Source: Solenopsis invicta
Lineage: Eukaryota; Arthropoda; Insecta; Hymenoptera; Formicidae
Length of the DNA: 64,000 nt
Assembly (NCBI RefSeq): GCF_016802725.1
Contig: NC_052667.1
Coordinates: 21,536,346 to 21,600,345 of the forward strand
Direction of reading: 5' to 3'
Within the stretch, counting starts at the first letter, position 1. Every line of letters starts with the position of its first letter. The notes beneath the pieces are model-generated. The model saw only the letters and a program-made list of their open reading frames with translations, was not told where the DNA came from and did no database searches. Below are positions 1 to 12,240 of this stretch, in pieces. The translations under genes were made by a program, and so were the position numbers.

Positions 1-2159
1 CGCGAAAGCGGTAGATAAGAGCCCGAACTTAATTTGGAAGAAACTTTCGGGATGGATGGTATCGAAATTTAAGTCTCGTCTTGTATCACTTTGCATAAAA
101 TCGTAGAAGTAGAATGTTATTCCACAATTTTGGTAACTAGGTCAAAATTCAACGAGGATATCGCAACGATGAATTTTGCAAAATTCACAGTTTTAGCAGA
201 GATCTTCCTACGAAAGTATAATTCGTGCGTTTACGAAATTATATATTATTGCGCGTAATTACAGTAAATTTCGTGTGTCAGGGAGATATTCGAAATAGCA
301 CCGCCGTAAAATTTCAATGTCTTTTATCTGTGCGAGTAACGCTAACGTATGTTCCAAATGCGCTAAACAGACAGTAAAACAATTTTATACGGCTGTTAAA
401 GCTTTGAAATAGATAAAAATACGTCCCGTGGAAATCTACCGTATGCGTACGAATACACACAGCTATTTCCTTTTATGTTCTGTACATCATATAATAAAAT
501 ACACGTACATTATACAAAATTCCACAATTTGTATCTGTATTATTTTGCATCCTTTTACTGTTTTGTTATATCCCCCCCCACACACACACACACACACACT
601 CCTCTCTCCCGATGCATAATTTAAAATCTGATATGATAATACTCTTTCGGAAAAGTTAATTTTATTTTTATTAACAGCCTTAAGCGCTAATCGTTGTTCC
701 CACGAGATAATTATTATTTATTTTTTTTATTCTGGAATTAATTGCTCGTGGTATATCGAGATAAATAGAAAAACGGTTGTTTTTATTCGCAGCAAGGCGT
801 TATGTCCAAGATCGTCCGTCCTCCGACGAATAATTCACGGGGGAGCCTAAGCAAATACTTATCGATAGCCTGTATTTTCCTATCGTGGACGATCAGTTCG
901 CGCCCGACCCCCCTTTTAGCATAGTTCGCGCGATTTCCGTCTCTCGGTCTCACTCGCCCCTGTCGTGACTTTAGCGCTATCGTTAGATGCGTGTGACCGA
1001 TAGTCAATGACCATCGGTCGATTGTTCGACGCTTCAACTTTACTCGATAGCACAATGGATCCATTTAGCCTACGGTTGGTCGTCTACTCGAAATCGTCGT
1101 CCCTTCCGCGCCCCCGAACCGCAGAAATGTTTGCATTTACCAGAGCTAGGTTGTGTATGTTCCCGGTGAAAGCTTTTGGGGTTGTTCGAAGTGTCAACTC
1201 GGAATGCGTCCATCTATCGTACGGTATACAACACACGGCCATCAGGACGAGGACCAGTGTGCCGGGACACTTTATCTTCGTACATCCAGGGACGGCAATG
1301 TTGCACGTAATAAAAAAATCCGGTCCAATAAAGGGGAAAACTCTATACCTTGCAGAGTCTCTCGTGAGTCAATCTTAACATTTGGACCTCGGGTGAGTTT
1401 TCTGAGATAACTCGGTTGTTTAAAATCATTTTAAAGTAATATCCATCGTTTCTCGTGGCTAAGCACGGAGATACACGAAACAGTGATAACACCTGAATGA
1501 AAACAATTATACTTTCAGTATAAATTTTTAATGTAAATAAGAATTAAACCGTCATAAGCAGTTGAAGGGGGCGGATCTACTTATCGCGATTTTTCAATTC
1601 TGTTATCGGACGCCAGGCAGTACATTATATTATACGAGACGTTGCCTTGCGGCAACAGTAACTAAGATGATATTTTATCCTTTCCAATCCCGATGTATCC
1701 TAGAGGTAGCTAGCGCCTCCCGGTAAATGCGGTTATTATGTTATCTCAATTCAGCAGGAGGACGGTGTATCCATATGCAGGGAGAGCGCCCCCGGTATCG
1801 GATGAGTTCAGCTCAGGCGGCGAGAAATACGCACATTATTTTTCCCGCTCTCATTTTTGTCACGATTTTAACAACCTTCGTTACGGCAGGGGAATTAGTA
1901 TAATCTGTTGGCCGTCCTAATTAACGCTTAAAGCGCGGCGCCTTTTTTTCCTCGCCTTACGGTTTTTCTCTCTTTCCGTCGTTAATTCTTTCACGGGAGA
2001 CCGTTAATTTTTATCAACCTCCCTCGTGGAGCTTGTACTTCCCGCTTTATTCCTAGCGGAGATATACACAGGTAATAATAACTCGGCGGAAATATATTCC
2101 TCTGCTATACTTACGCGATATGATATTGCCTCATCGATACGAGTTCGATAATTGTGCTG
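1..2159. other. Non-coding, AT-leaning then mixed
   Basis: Bases 1-780 are AT-leaning and hold only the C8-(CA) repeat. Bases 781-2159 are more GC-rich, with frames open on both strands over 783-1378 that have no recognisable content. I see no gene here. Confidence 0.6.
572..599. repeat. C8 followed by (CA)10 microsatellite
   Basis: Eight C bases run directly into CA dinucleotides. Confidence 0.95.
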
Positions 2160-2580
2160 GAACGTAAATTACGGAAGAAACAAATTTTATAACTAGACTG
2201 TATAAAATTAGATACGCCCTCTGATCCCGAAAAAAGCTGAACATTCTTTTACTCTCAAGTGTTAGGGTGAATAAATTTTCATTTCCAAATGTTAATTCAA
2301 GTATAGTACAGTTTTTGTTATAAAAATTTTGATAGTTTAAAATAACATTTAATAAAATTTTGTTTACATTAAAATGGTGTTAGTCATTAATTTTAATACC
2401 TTGCAATCTATAAAGTAAAAAAAGTGTAAAAAGAGTTCTTAAAAATAAAAGAAATATTTTTAGTTTTGTGCGTAAATTTTCACTTAAAGTAACGTTAATA
2501 CAAGAAAAATTTAAGTAGCACTCTAGGATTAAAAATAATTACGAATATATCTTGTTTTCCTATCCTACCATTTAACTCGA
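2160..2580. other. AT-rich block, nothing recognised
   Basis: The sequence is strongly AT-rich with sharp edges, has no open frame above 60 codons and no clear paired ends. Confidence 0.6.
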
Positions 2581-3142
2581 GATTTACCGAGCGTACCATG
2601 TCGTGTTTCTTGCATCGGAAACAATTCGACGGGCATTACAATTGAGTCTCGTGTTTAAACTCAAGATATCTGCAGCGAGGGAAGCGCTTCCGCTTGTGAT
2701 AGCGTTAAAATCTCGCGTTCTCCGACGACGTATTTCCACACGGCGTCCGGCGCACGCTCGGAAGTACTCCGACAGTGCTTGAAAATTGTGGCGCACACAC
2801 CCGTTGGTAATCGAGATAGCGCGGGATCAAAGGGTCTATATAACTAAATACACATTTGGTCCTCGGGTCGTGGTGTAACGGGCAATATTTCGCGGTGGCG
2901 GCAGCATCACGCGATGACGGTATTGGTGGTGTGCTCTCGCCACGCCGATACCTTTAGCTAGTTGGCCTTGCTTGGACTCCCAAGTTCGGAGTCCGGCACA
3001 TTAACGGAGATAGTAGCTCCGCTCAAACGTATAATTGCGGGACGAGGCAATTGAGGGAGTCCCTTGGGAACCGAGGCTCCCGCAAATCCGCCCGCCCACC
3101 AACTTCGAACCCCTTCAGTCCACACGTTTCTCCCGACACAAG

Positions 3143-3177
3143 CCTCTCCTCTCTCTCTCTCTCTCTCTCTTTCTCTC
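3143..3177. repeat. (CT)n microsatellite
   Basis: An uninterrupted (CT)11 core at 3149-3170 has imperfect CT flanks. It produces Leu/Ser and Glu/Arg runs in the overlapping frames. Confidence 0.95.
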
Positions 3178-6100
3178 GATAAGATGCCCCTTTCCTCCAT
3201 TGAGTCGCCTCCGCACGACCGCCTCCTATCTTCTCTCTCGCGGCAGATAACCGAAAACGATGATATTACGTGTCCAATCCCGCGCGTCAGCCCGGTCTCC
3301 ACGTCTAGTCGCGATTATCCCTTGTCCTCGTACAGATTTTCGCCTCCTTCTCGAGGCCCCCGTCCCGAAATCCTCCTATATGTTTCTCCACGTCCTTCCT
3401 ATCGTGATAGTTCACTTATACTTCGCGGCAGAATGACATATAGCAAGCGATAGCAAAACTGAAACTGCAATGTGGTCGTGTTCTCTATCGATTAGCAATG
3501 ACGGTAAATAAAAATCGCGATTACGCTCAAATCGCGAGCTCTGGTACGTAAAGAATTGCCGAATAAATGACTCTGCGAAACGTATTAATGAACCGTTCGT
3601 TTTCCGTTCGTTTCGCACTGCAATCATCCAATGTTATTTATTCCTTTGATGTGCACACAGTACGTACGCGTACCATCGACGAATTCAGCGCGTGATATTT
3701 CGGCGAATCTAATATAATGAAATGTAACTTCAAACGGTTAATATATTGAACGATCGCCGCGCCGCGTTACGCCACGTCGATGGGCGTACACAATTTAACG
3801 AGGCGTCGAAACTATGACGGATACCACGCTCTACTCTCGGAAATTCCAGACATATCGTCCCAATTTTCTGCATACGCGGCTAATGAGGTATGGCCGCATT
3901 CACTTGCACACTACGCGCCACTCTGTCACTTTGATCGTGCATAATACACCAGGCTAAGTTACGGAGGGACCATATAACTAATTATACACTATTACGCGCC
4001 TGATTTCCCCGCGGGCGAAAAATAGAGGAAATATATCAGAAAGCCTCCGACGAGAGTAATAAGTGCTATTAAGATCCGCCACCTCGCGCTCGTTTCCACC
4101 CCCGCGCCACCCTCCCTTTCTCTCTGTCGCTCGCGCAACGGCGAAAACCGAGAACGGGAGGAGGAGAAGGAGGGGTAGGGAAAAAAGGAAAGAAAAGACG
4201 GAAACAACGTGGCGGCAAGAATATGGAGAAAATAGCTTACTACCCTCCCGTCAACCAGAGCCGCCTTCGGATAACATCGTGGATTGCTTATTAATGGCCG
4301 TACTTCATTCAATTAGAATAAATTACCGCTACTCCTTTCGGATGCTGTGCACACCTCCCGGCACGTCTCGAATGGCCGAGGGGAGAAATTCGATTCATGG
4401 AAACGCTATCGCGGTGCTTCCGCCCGATACGTTATCCGTCGTTGTTCTTTTTCCTTCCTAACCGCTCTCGTCAATGCGAATTAAGCGCGTTAATTCGGCA
4501 ACAAGTGCGCGAATTTATCTAAGATTTCGTACAAGTTAAATCGAACGAACGGGCGCTCTTTCGATAATTCAATGAAATCTCAACGCGAATCGATAACCGA
4601 CCAAAAATATTACCGTCTTTACGGACGATCGCTTTTTTGCATCAAATCTTCGTGACCTCGTTTAAGATAGTTGCTTGATTGCAATTTTGACTGTAGAGCT
4701 ACGCACGGTTGTCTTATCGGATTTAGCAGAGTCTAGACTCCGGATGGGGAAGGGGAAGAAACGGGGGAGAAAGCGAATACCCTGGTTAGGTGGAAAGTTA
4801 AGGTTGGGTCTTTACTTAACCGTAATCGGAAGATATTGCCGGCAGCACTGTACCAAGGGCACTTTACCAGCCGCCTTAAGAAAGCACTAGCTTCGCGAGG
4901 CCCGGTAACGCCGGTCCGGACCGTTATTAAAAGAACCCCCTTTATCTCAGCCCCTCTCCGTCTCTCTCTCTTTCTTCTTTTCCCCCTTGTCTTCTCTGCC
5001 AAGATGCCGCTTCCAGTCACTCTCGTTCTCTTTGAAGCTAAGAGTATTTCTATGTCAACCTTTGTACTTTTTAGTGAGGGACCTATGGCGCCGATGGGTC
5101 TACTATGCGCACCTCCGTAACGTCGCAAGCGTCGCAAGGTAACGTCCGTTTCAGCGTGCGACCGCGCGCGCCTTAATGGCGCTTCTTAATTTCTTGGTGA
5201 GACGGGATCTCGAAATGGTTACGGACGAGAGAGGTGCAGCAACAGGAGATTGCAGCGTCTCTCCGCAGGGACAAATACCGGAATAACGTTGCCGACGCGT
5301 TTCATTCGCCGTTCACCTTCCTCTTTTTGATAACCCCCCTTCCCCCCGCGCCCCCTATCCACTTTTTTAATTACGTCTATTCCGCACAAGCGCTTAACGT
5401 TTATTCGTCAACACGGAGAACTGTCGTAGAATAGAGGACCGTCGGAAAATTTCGACGTGCAAGTAGATGAGTAATGGAGTTTTTATAATCCATTGTTAAA
5501 CGTCATCGGTCACGTCAAGTCGCGTTTTTCACGGTGGACGCTACCGGAAATTTCGCGTTTGATCATACCACCTCCGACTACCTCCACGGTGTGACGGTGG
5601 AAAGTTGACACTTCCGGGTCGCGCACCCGATGCCCATAAATTCCTGCGGCGGCGACACTTTTCATCAGGCTCTGATTACTTATTCACGCGCCGACGAACG
5701 CGACGATAGAAGAGTGCAGACGACGTGTGAGTAAGAGTGTGTGATGTGTGCGTGTATGCGCATGTCTATGTGCCGACTTGCTCGCAGCTCGGCGCTGCCA
5801 CTGTGATTGATAATAATGCAAGTCCGACGTCGACGCTAGCGCCCGATATTACTGAAACATTATTTACGGAGGTAAAATGAAATTTTTCGATCCCAGAATG
5901 AGAATTATAATGGAAAGCGTGCAGCCGATAAACCGAGGGTATATTCGCGTAACAGGCAAACTCGTTACGTTGACGAGAAGTTTGAAGTTCAGATCACCAA
6001 AACCGTGCTGAAAGCTATGGAAAACGTATCTCTCTCACGTGCACGAATAATCTTTGATATTCAATATTATCTGTACGAGTATGACATAGACCCCTCTCTC

Positions 6101-6550
6101 ATTCATTTTTCCCGCTGAACGTTACGATCTCGCTCTCCTCCGCGACTCCTCTTTTTCAATATTTCTACGTTCGCATGAATTTAATTTTGAAACTCGCACA
6201 ATTCCCCATAAGTCCGCAGCAATTATTAATTACATTACACGATTTGGGCACGTCAAGCGGATTAAATCCTCGTCCTGTCTAATACCTTCGACTAGTCACC
6301 ATGAAAATACCTTCCCCTTTAATTTCAGCGTCGTTAGATATTAACAAGGCTAAATAAATCCGTGGGACGGCGCGGCGCCTCGCGCGAGCAGCCCCGTATT
6401 TTCGCGTAGGTATCTCGTTTGTGAAATTTGCGTACGTGTGCATCCCCAGACATTCGACGTAGTTACAGCGCGTTACGTGTACACGTGCACGCGCGAATAT
6501 CTTATCCTACAGAATAGTAGCGGATACATCACACCCAGAAACGAGAGACG

Positions 6551-6575
6551 GAGAGAGAGAGAGAGAGAGAGAGAG
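6551..6575. repeat. (GA)12 microsatellite
   Basis: GA dinucleotides are uninterrupted. Confidence 0.95.
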
Positions 6576-6734
6576 GAGCCCCTCGTTGTCGCGCGTTTCA
6601 CTCCTTCTCCCTCGTCTTCATCCCTTTCGCTCCTCATCTTCTCTGTCTTTGTTCCAACGAGGAACAACGACGGCAACACCGTTTCAACTGTGACTGTCCT
6701 GTCACCCTCTACCGTACATCTCCCTTCCCGCTTC

Positions 6735-6785
6735 TCGTCGTCGTCATCACCGCCGCCACCGTCGTCGTCGTCGTCGTCGTCGTCA
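6735..6785. repeat. (CGT)n triplet repeat with CGC interruption
   Basis: TCG/CGT triplets at 6735-6745, CGC triplets at 6750-6758, then uninterrupted CGT to 6785. Overlapping frames read poly-Ser on + and poly-Asp on -. Confidence 0.95.
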
Positions 6786-8100
6786 TTCCCCACTGCGTCG
6801 CTCGTCTCTGAAATAGCAGGCTACACAACTATCATATTCCCCCTTATTTTTTGCGGCGCTGTCATGCGGCGCCATATATTTTGACGTCCATATTCCCTTT
6901 TCCTCCTGTACGCGATACCTACATGCGATGAGATACGTACCGCGTGTCAACGTTGCAGGTGCACGCGTCCGAGCGTCATTTCTGCAAGTTATCGCCGGTT
7001 TTCACCGTTTTAAACGCATGTAACGTACTCTTGTCGGATAATTTCGTCGTAAACGCTATAATATGCATACGCGTACGTTTTCAAAGTTAAGAGATGAGTT
7101 TTATTAGCACCGTAATACCAAAAGTTTCACGAAAGTCCAACAAAGTCGACACACTGATCGTTATGCTCTTTTTCCTCTACTGATTTCTACAAGAAATATG
7201 AAATATTTATCGCGCGGATTCCTTTGAAGAGAATTTTTCTTTCGCGGAGAAGTTTTCCAGCTCTTTCTGCCACATTTCACGTGACAAAAGATAATGATTG
7301 CGTTGTTTTCTTTTTTTTTTTCTCCGCGACTCGACCCGAACGCTGAAACGTTCCGTAAGTCTGCGATAGCAGAACGGATTGAAGGTGCGTCCGCGGGTAA
7401 AACGACGAAGAAAAAGGAAGAAGGGGGCAAAGATAGTTAGGGGGGTTGTTTGTCTCTGCTTCCGTCTACGCCATTGAATCAAGTCGAACAGAGCCGCGGG
7501 CTGTTGTGTAAACCTTGGACCTTGATTGAAAAGCTCCGCACTCAAATATTGGATGATAAATCAGAGAGTCCAGAGCTCCGATATCCCAGATTGTATGCCT
7601 TTCGCTCATATAGGCGTATCCGTCCGTGATTAGCGTACAAATACCTCGAATAGTCGGAAAGCAATAATCAGGATGTTCCGAAGCTAATTGCGCGGCAAAT
7701 AGTACACCGCCTATGTTTGCAGCGATAGTGCACGATTCTGCACGAGCCTCCGCGGCGCGCCGCGCTCGCTGAATTATTCATAAGCATCGTCTCGCGCTTC
7801 GCATCGTTACGTTCCACGACCTCGACTTACATCATTACGCATCGGATGAGACGAATCGGGTTATCGTAGCGAATCTGGTCTCGCGTCATCATTCTAGGAC
7901 TCTGAAGGGAGGTGGCGGACGCGCCGAGAATGAGCCCTCGGCGAGGAGCTTCGGGTTCGCGCGCGCAAATCAAGTCGGTATATTGGAACATATCGGATGT
8001 AAATCGACAGGCAATGGCATTGACGTGCTACGTGCTATCTTCATGTCTCACGCAACTGTTCGTTGCACGACTTTCGATCTTCGTACATCCTTTGCGTCCT

Positions 8101-8136
8101 TGCCACGTATTTTCTCCGTGCCACGTATTCTCTACG
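8101..8136. repeat. 18-bp tandem duplication
   Basis: Two adjacent 18-bp copies begin TGCCACGTATT and agree at 16 of 18 positions. Confidence 0.85.
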
Positions 8137-8712
8137 CCGTCTCGCTTCTGGCTTCTCCCCCCCTTTTCTCCTCCTTTTTCCTCGCATACTACCGCGCATC
8201 CAAGAACACTTACGAGCGAACACTTTGCCGAACACCTCCCCGCTAATACCGATATTGCGACCGAAGTGGGCAGATACGGGGCACGAGGGGACGAGGGTTG
8301 CGTGCTATAGTAGTCTCTCGTCTCCTATTTCCCTGCAATTCCACGTCGTTCACAAATTATCCCCTTCGCGCGCACGCCGTACGAAAGTGGCGGAGCTCGC
8401 CCGACATCGCCGCCAACGCCGCCCCTACGGGAAAGGGGTGGCGGTCCCCAAGAATGGCGACGGTGCCGGCTCATATTTAGCCATCGTATAAATCCGGCTC
8501 CGGCTTCAAGGAGAGGTTTAATTTTACACGGAGGTTGCAGAGGCCTTCTGTGTCGAGATAACGTGCGGGAGTTCCGTGGAGCGCGCTACGAGGTCGCCGG
8601 CACACCGACCCAACGACCCATCTCCGTATGCTGCTCCACCGATACGAAAATTCCAGTTTTAATCGAGCAACGCGTTTTTCTCTTCGGATTAGTAACAAAT
8701 TGACGTACATAA

Positions 8713-8727
8713 TTATATATATATATA
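8713..8727. repeat. (TA)n microsatellite
   Basis: Alternating T and A for 15 bases. Confidence 0.9.
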
Positions 8728-9208
8728 AATGATATTCCTTTGATCAACAGTTTTGTCGTCCTATCTATAATATGATCTGTCACTGATGATTGAATCCGTA
8801 TTAATATAATTATACATTCATGTATATGATATGTACCGTGATCATGTTTGTAATAATTACGAAAACATATCATTACGACAACGAGCTCGCTAAAGGACAA
8901 CAAATGCGCATATATGTGTAAGCGACATGGCTGGAGGAAATTTGCAACATTGTAAATTATGTAACAAGTACATGTCGGAACAACGACAGTATACGCGTAC
9001 TAATTTCATCGTAGATGGTAATAATACCCCGGTAGTCGCTCGAATGTCCTTCGAGGAATGCGAGCTCCGGCGAGAAAGATAATGAAATGAAATACGCTAG
9101 AAATATTTAATAAATTTCCGCAGCTCGCGAGATGCTCCTTCCATGGCATCCTGGCCCTTAGCGAATTCTCCTTCAGATATTCCGCGCGCAGATTAGAGCC
9201 CTGTTTCT

Positions 9209-9228
9209 CCCCCTTCCTCCCCCCCCCC
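9209..9228. repeat. Poly-C tract
   Basis: C5, TTCCT, then C10. Confidence 0.9.
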
Positions 9229-9954
9229 TTCCTCCATTTATCTCTAGACCCTTCACGCTCCGTCTTTAAGAACGCACGTACTTCCGTAGCGTCGGTACTT
9301 CTAGCTTGATTTGACGAAGACTACGCGCTTGGATCGCAACGTTTCCACATTCTACTCGATAACCGTGACATTTCGATTAGACTATACTCGTTACTACAAT
9401 TCGAGTTCAACAGAAGCGTCCTCCTTTCGACAATCGTTACCGCTTGTTTTTCCTCCTGTCGAAAGATCTTCCCGTAACTGCGACTTCGCTTCGTCCGCGT
9501 GTCGAAAGAAATACCGCCGGGTTAGTCCACAATAGTTGTACGATACTCTTTACACGACCTGGAAAACGCGGCCAAATGCATACATATGCGAAACGAGCCG
9601 TGATACCCCGCGCGCGCTTTTACAACCGTCGAGAACTTTTGCATACGCGTATAATTCCACGCTCGAATCGCGCCGCGCGCATGGTACCGCGCGTCAATCC
9701 ATCCGCGGTTCTCGCCTGTAATCCCCGATCGTTTGACCGGGGCATCCGCTATTTTCGCCGGTAAAACGTACGCGCAGCTTTCACGCGAAACGTGGTTTTA
9801 TCGCGAGCAGTAGCGGCAGAAGCGAGAGAGCAATTCTGTCGGAACTTTCAGCAAATGCCCCGCGCAGTTTGAACTATACAAAGGCCATTATTCGAGGTAA
9901 ATAAACGATTCTGTTCAATGCACGATTCATCAGGAATCATTCGGCGTCTTCCTA

Positions 9955-9965
9955 CCCCCCCCCCC
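9955..9965. repeat. C11 homopolymer
   Basis: Eleven consecutive C bases. Confidence 0.95.
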
Positions 9966-10222
9966 AAAGAGCATCAGATTCAAAATATCCGCGCGTGTTA
10001 GGTAATCGCGCATTGTGAGAACCAATTATGAAGTGAGTAACTACGACTGCTCGCGAGAGAGGCTTCAGTTTTTAGCTTTCTCTTTCTCTCTCTCTCGCGT
10101 TTCCTACTTCTTTTGCATCAGCACGCTGCACTCAATCTGGACGTAACGTCGCGTAAGCGCTTTTACGATCGTGTTCGAGTTACGATAGCGACCGTCATGC
10201 CGCGAGCCTTCAAGTCGAGAGC

Positions 10223-10223
<1 letters not shown>

Positions 10224-10253
<30 letters not shown>
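10224..10253. repeat. (GAC)10 triplet repeat
   Basis: Ten GAC units. Overlapping frames read poly-Asp on + and poly-Ser on -. Confidence 0.95.
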
Positions 10254-10257
<4 letters not shown>

Positions 10258-10972
10258 CTTGTTCGATTCCATCGTCGAATTTATCGACGAAAAACAACGC
10301 TCTGCGTACCGGTTCGCTCTTCCGAGTCTTTCCTTCTGCTTTCCGTCCCGGAAATAGGCGTTTCATCAGTATTCAAATTGACAGTACGGCCGTCAAAGGT
10401 ACGTCGATTCTCCTGTCTTTTCTGTTTCGCCGCGGTAATGTCAATCTTCGCGGCTTATCTTCGCCTTCTTTGGTCTTTGAGGACTTGATCGATTAACGCC
10501 TGAAGATATCGTGAATTACGAAAGAATCGATATTTCGACGGTAAAAACGTAACCCAGCAAACATCGCTTTTATATCTGCGCATCTCAATCTTTATCTTAC
10601 CTCGTCCCGATGCATTTTAACGAGCTCTACTTCTCATCATGCACGTCTAAATAGAAATAATCTGGTATATGGGGCACACGTACAGAGAATATTTTCTGTT
10701 TGCTCTAGAGCTCTTGTGTTCTCTTTCAACTGAGCTCCTTCTACTCTCCGGCTAGCATTAATTAAAGAGCAATAAAAGTCACGGTGACATTTCAGTCCAG
10801 AAAGCCTTTTGTGTCTATCCACGCTCGGGAATTAATTAGAACTTAGCAAAAACATGAGCCCCGCTGCTACCTATTGGGCCACTTAAAATACAATCGTCAA
10901 GAGAAAAAGAAAGAAAAAGAGAGTACTAAGGACAACGTATCTCTTCCAAGAAAGATCCATCTTTTGCTAGAG

Positions 10973-10976
<4 letters not shown>

Positions 10977-11022
<46 letters not shown>
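10977..11022. repeat. (CT)23 microsatellite, longest in the window
   Basis: Forty-six bases of uninterrupted CT, followed by TGCTC. On the - strand it is a (GA)n block of the kind bound by GAGA-type factors in flies. Binding here is untested. Confidence 0.97.
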
Positions 11023-11024
<2 letters not shown>

Positions 11025-11356
11025 CTCTATTTCTTCGCGAAGGTTCCGGAATGAGAGATGCTGGTCTTCGTCATCGAGAGTTCTCTCACCACTAAAGTTC
11101 CCTCTTACTGGTAATGTCGGAGGATACCCGTCGTACAGTATCTCACATGCGAGAGTTGTACTCACACATACATATATGTACACGTATGTACATATAGATA
11201 GGAATCTGCGCAACATTCGTAGAACGCACACAAGCACGACCTCGTACACGCGCACTGTCGACGTTGCAAACGGCTTCGCTATGTTGGGTTGCATTTGCAT
11301 GTGAAAACCAGGAAGTCTCGAGGCTTGCTCGCCTCTTACTCGCGAAGGCGAAGAAC

Positions 11357-11381
11357 GGGGGGGCGGAGGGGGAGGGAGGGG
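11357..11381 (+). other. G-quadruplex motif
   Basis: Four G-runs (7, 5, 3 and 4 G) are separated by loops of 4, 1 and 1 bases. This meets the canonical G3+ with 1-7-base loops rule on the + strand, and the short loops favour stability. It lies just before a GCT triplet run. Confidence 0.7.
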
Positions 11382-11464
11382 TTATACGGTGTGCCGGATA
11401 CTGGGACCGGAGCAAACCCCCGCCGGAGACTAACGGAGGGTGCACCACTACCGCGGCGACAGAA

Positions 11465-11481
11465 GCTGCTGCTGCTGCTGC
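11465..11481. repeat. (GCT)n triplet repeat
   Basis: Five full GCT units plus a partial one. Confidence 0.9.
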
Positions 11482-11860
11482 AACGCGCAAGGGTGCTCTC
11501 TCACTTCGGCCGTCTTAAATATTCAATGGCGTCACGTTCTCGACTCGGCATGCAGATTAGCAGCGGCGAATCACATGTTCCCGCACCAGGCCTGATTTTG
11601 TATCCAGACTCGCGTTCCTCCACTTCCCCGCTTCTTCCCTCGTCGCGCTTTCTCTGTCGCGCGTTTTCCATCTACTCTCCCCCCCTTCCCCCACCCTCAT
11701 CCTACCGTCTTATGTCTCTCGATGGTTCTAGTTTCCACTTAAATGTTCATCAGTGTTTCTCCAGCGTAACTTTCTGATCTCTCCGGATACGAGAGGCGGC
11801 AAGAATTTCTCACTAGTAAACTCGAAGAAGCCGCTATCGCGACTACGGCACCCTTATGTC

Positions 11861-12240
11861 AAGTATAATAAGGAGAATAATGCACTCGAGAAGCTGTGCT
11901 TTATATCAATGAAGACCGTCTAATTTTGCATGTGCAGAATATTTTAGAATTTTACCTTTGGTTTCTTTAATAATTAAAAAAGAATTCAAGATCTTCAATA
12001 AGTTAATGATAAATTAAAAGTCTGAATAATTGATTTTTAAGACAAAGTAGATATCAGTCGGATCAAAAAAATTCAAATATTTAAAATTGAGAAATCAGTT
12101 GAAATTTTTACTTTTGCACATTCTCTAAGCATATATGTATGAAGAGCGTTGAAATAAACGGTTAATGTACCGTTCCGATAGCGAAAACGGAATAATTGCA
12201 CATCTTTAAAGTGTATATGTTGCATAGTACTAAGTAACCT
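11861..12240. other. AT-rich block, nothing recognised
   Basis: Low GC, no open frame and no paired ends that I could find. Confidence 0.55.

Larger units (their letters stand above)
2581..8690. other. GC-leaning non-coding stretch
   Basis: CpG is frequent and there are several polypyrimidine or polypurine tracts (about 3120-3240, 4940-5000, 6590-6790, 8140-8190). Three long C-runs at 5334-5355 fall one run short of a canonical quadruplex. Open frames exist on both strands but are low-complexity or shadowed. No gene is supported. Confidence 0.6.
8691..11860. other. Non-coding, microsatellite-rich
   Basis: A short AT-rich section (8700-8900) contains a 7-bp palindrome pair at 8811-8826. After it come poly-C, GAC and CT repeats and the 11357 quadruplex motif. 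No gene is recognised. Confidence 0.6.

Noticed and set aside
6438..6884. 148-codon + frame with poly-Ser
   Set aside because: Its length depends on the GA and CGT microsatellites.
10113..10496. 127-codon + frame with poly-Asp
   Set aside because: The Asp run is the (GAC)10 repeat and the rest has no recognisable domain.
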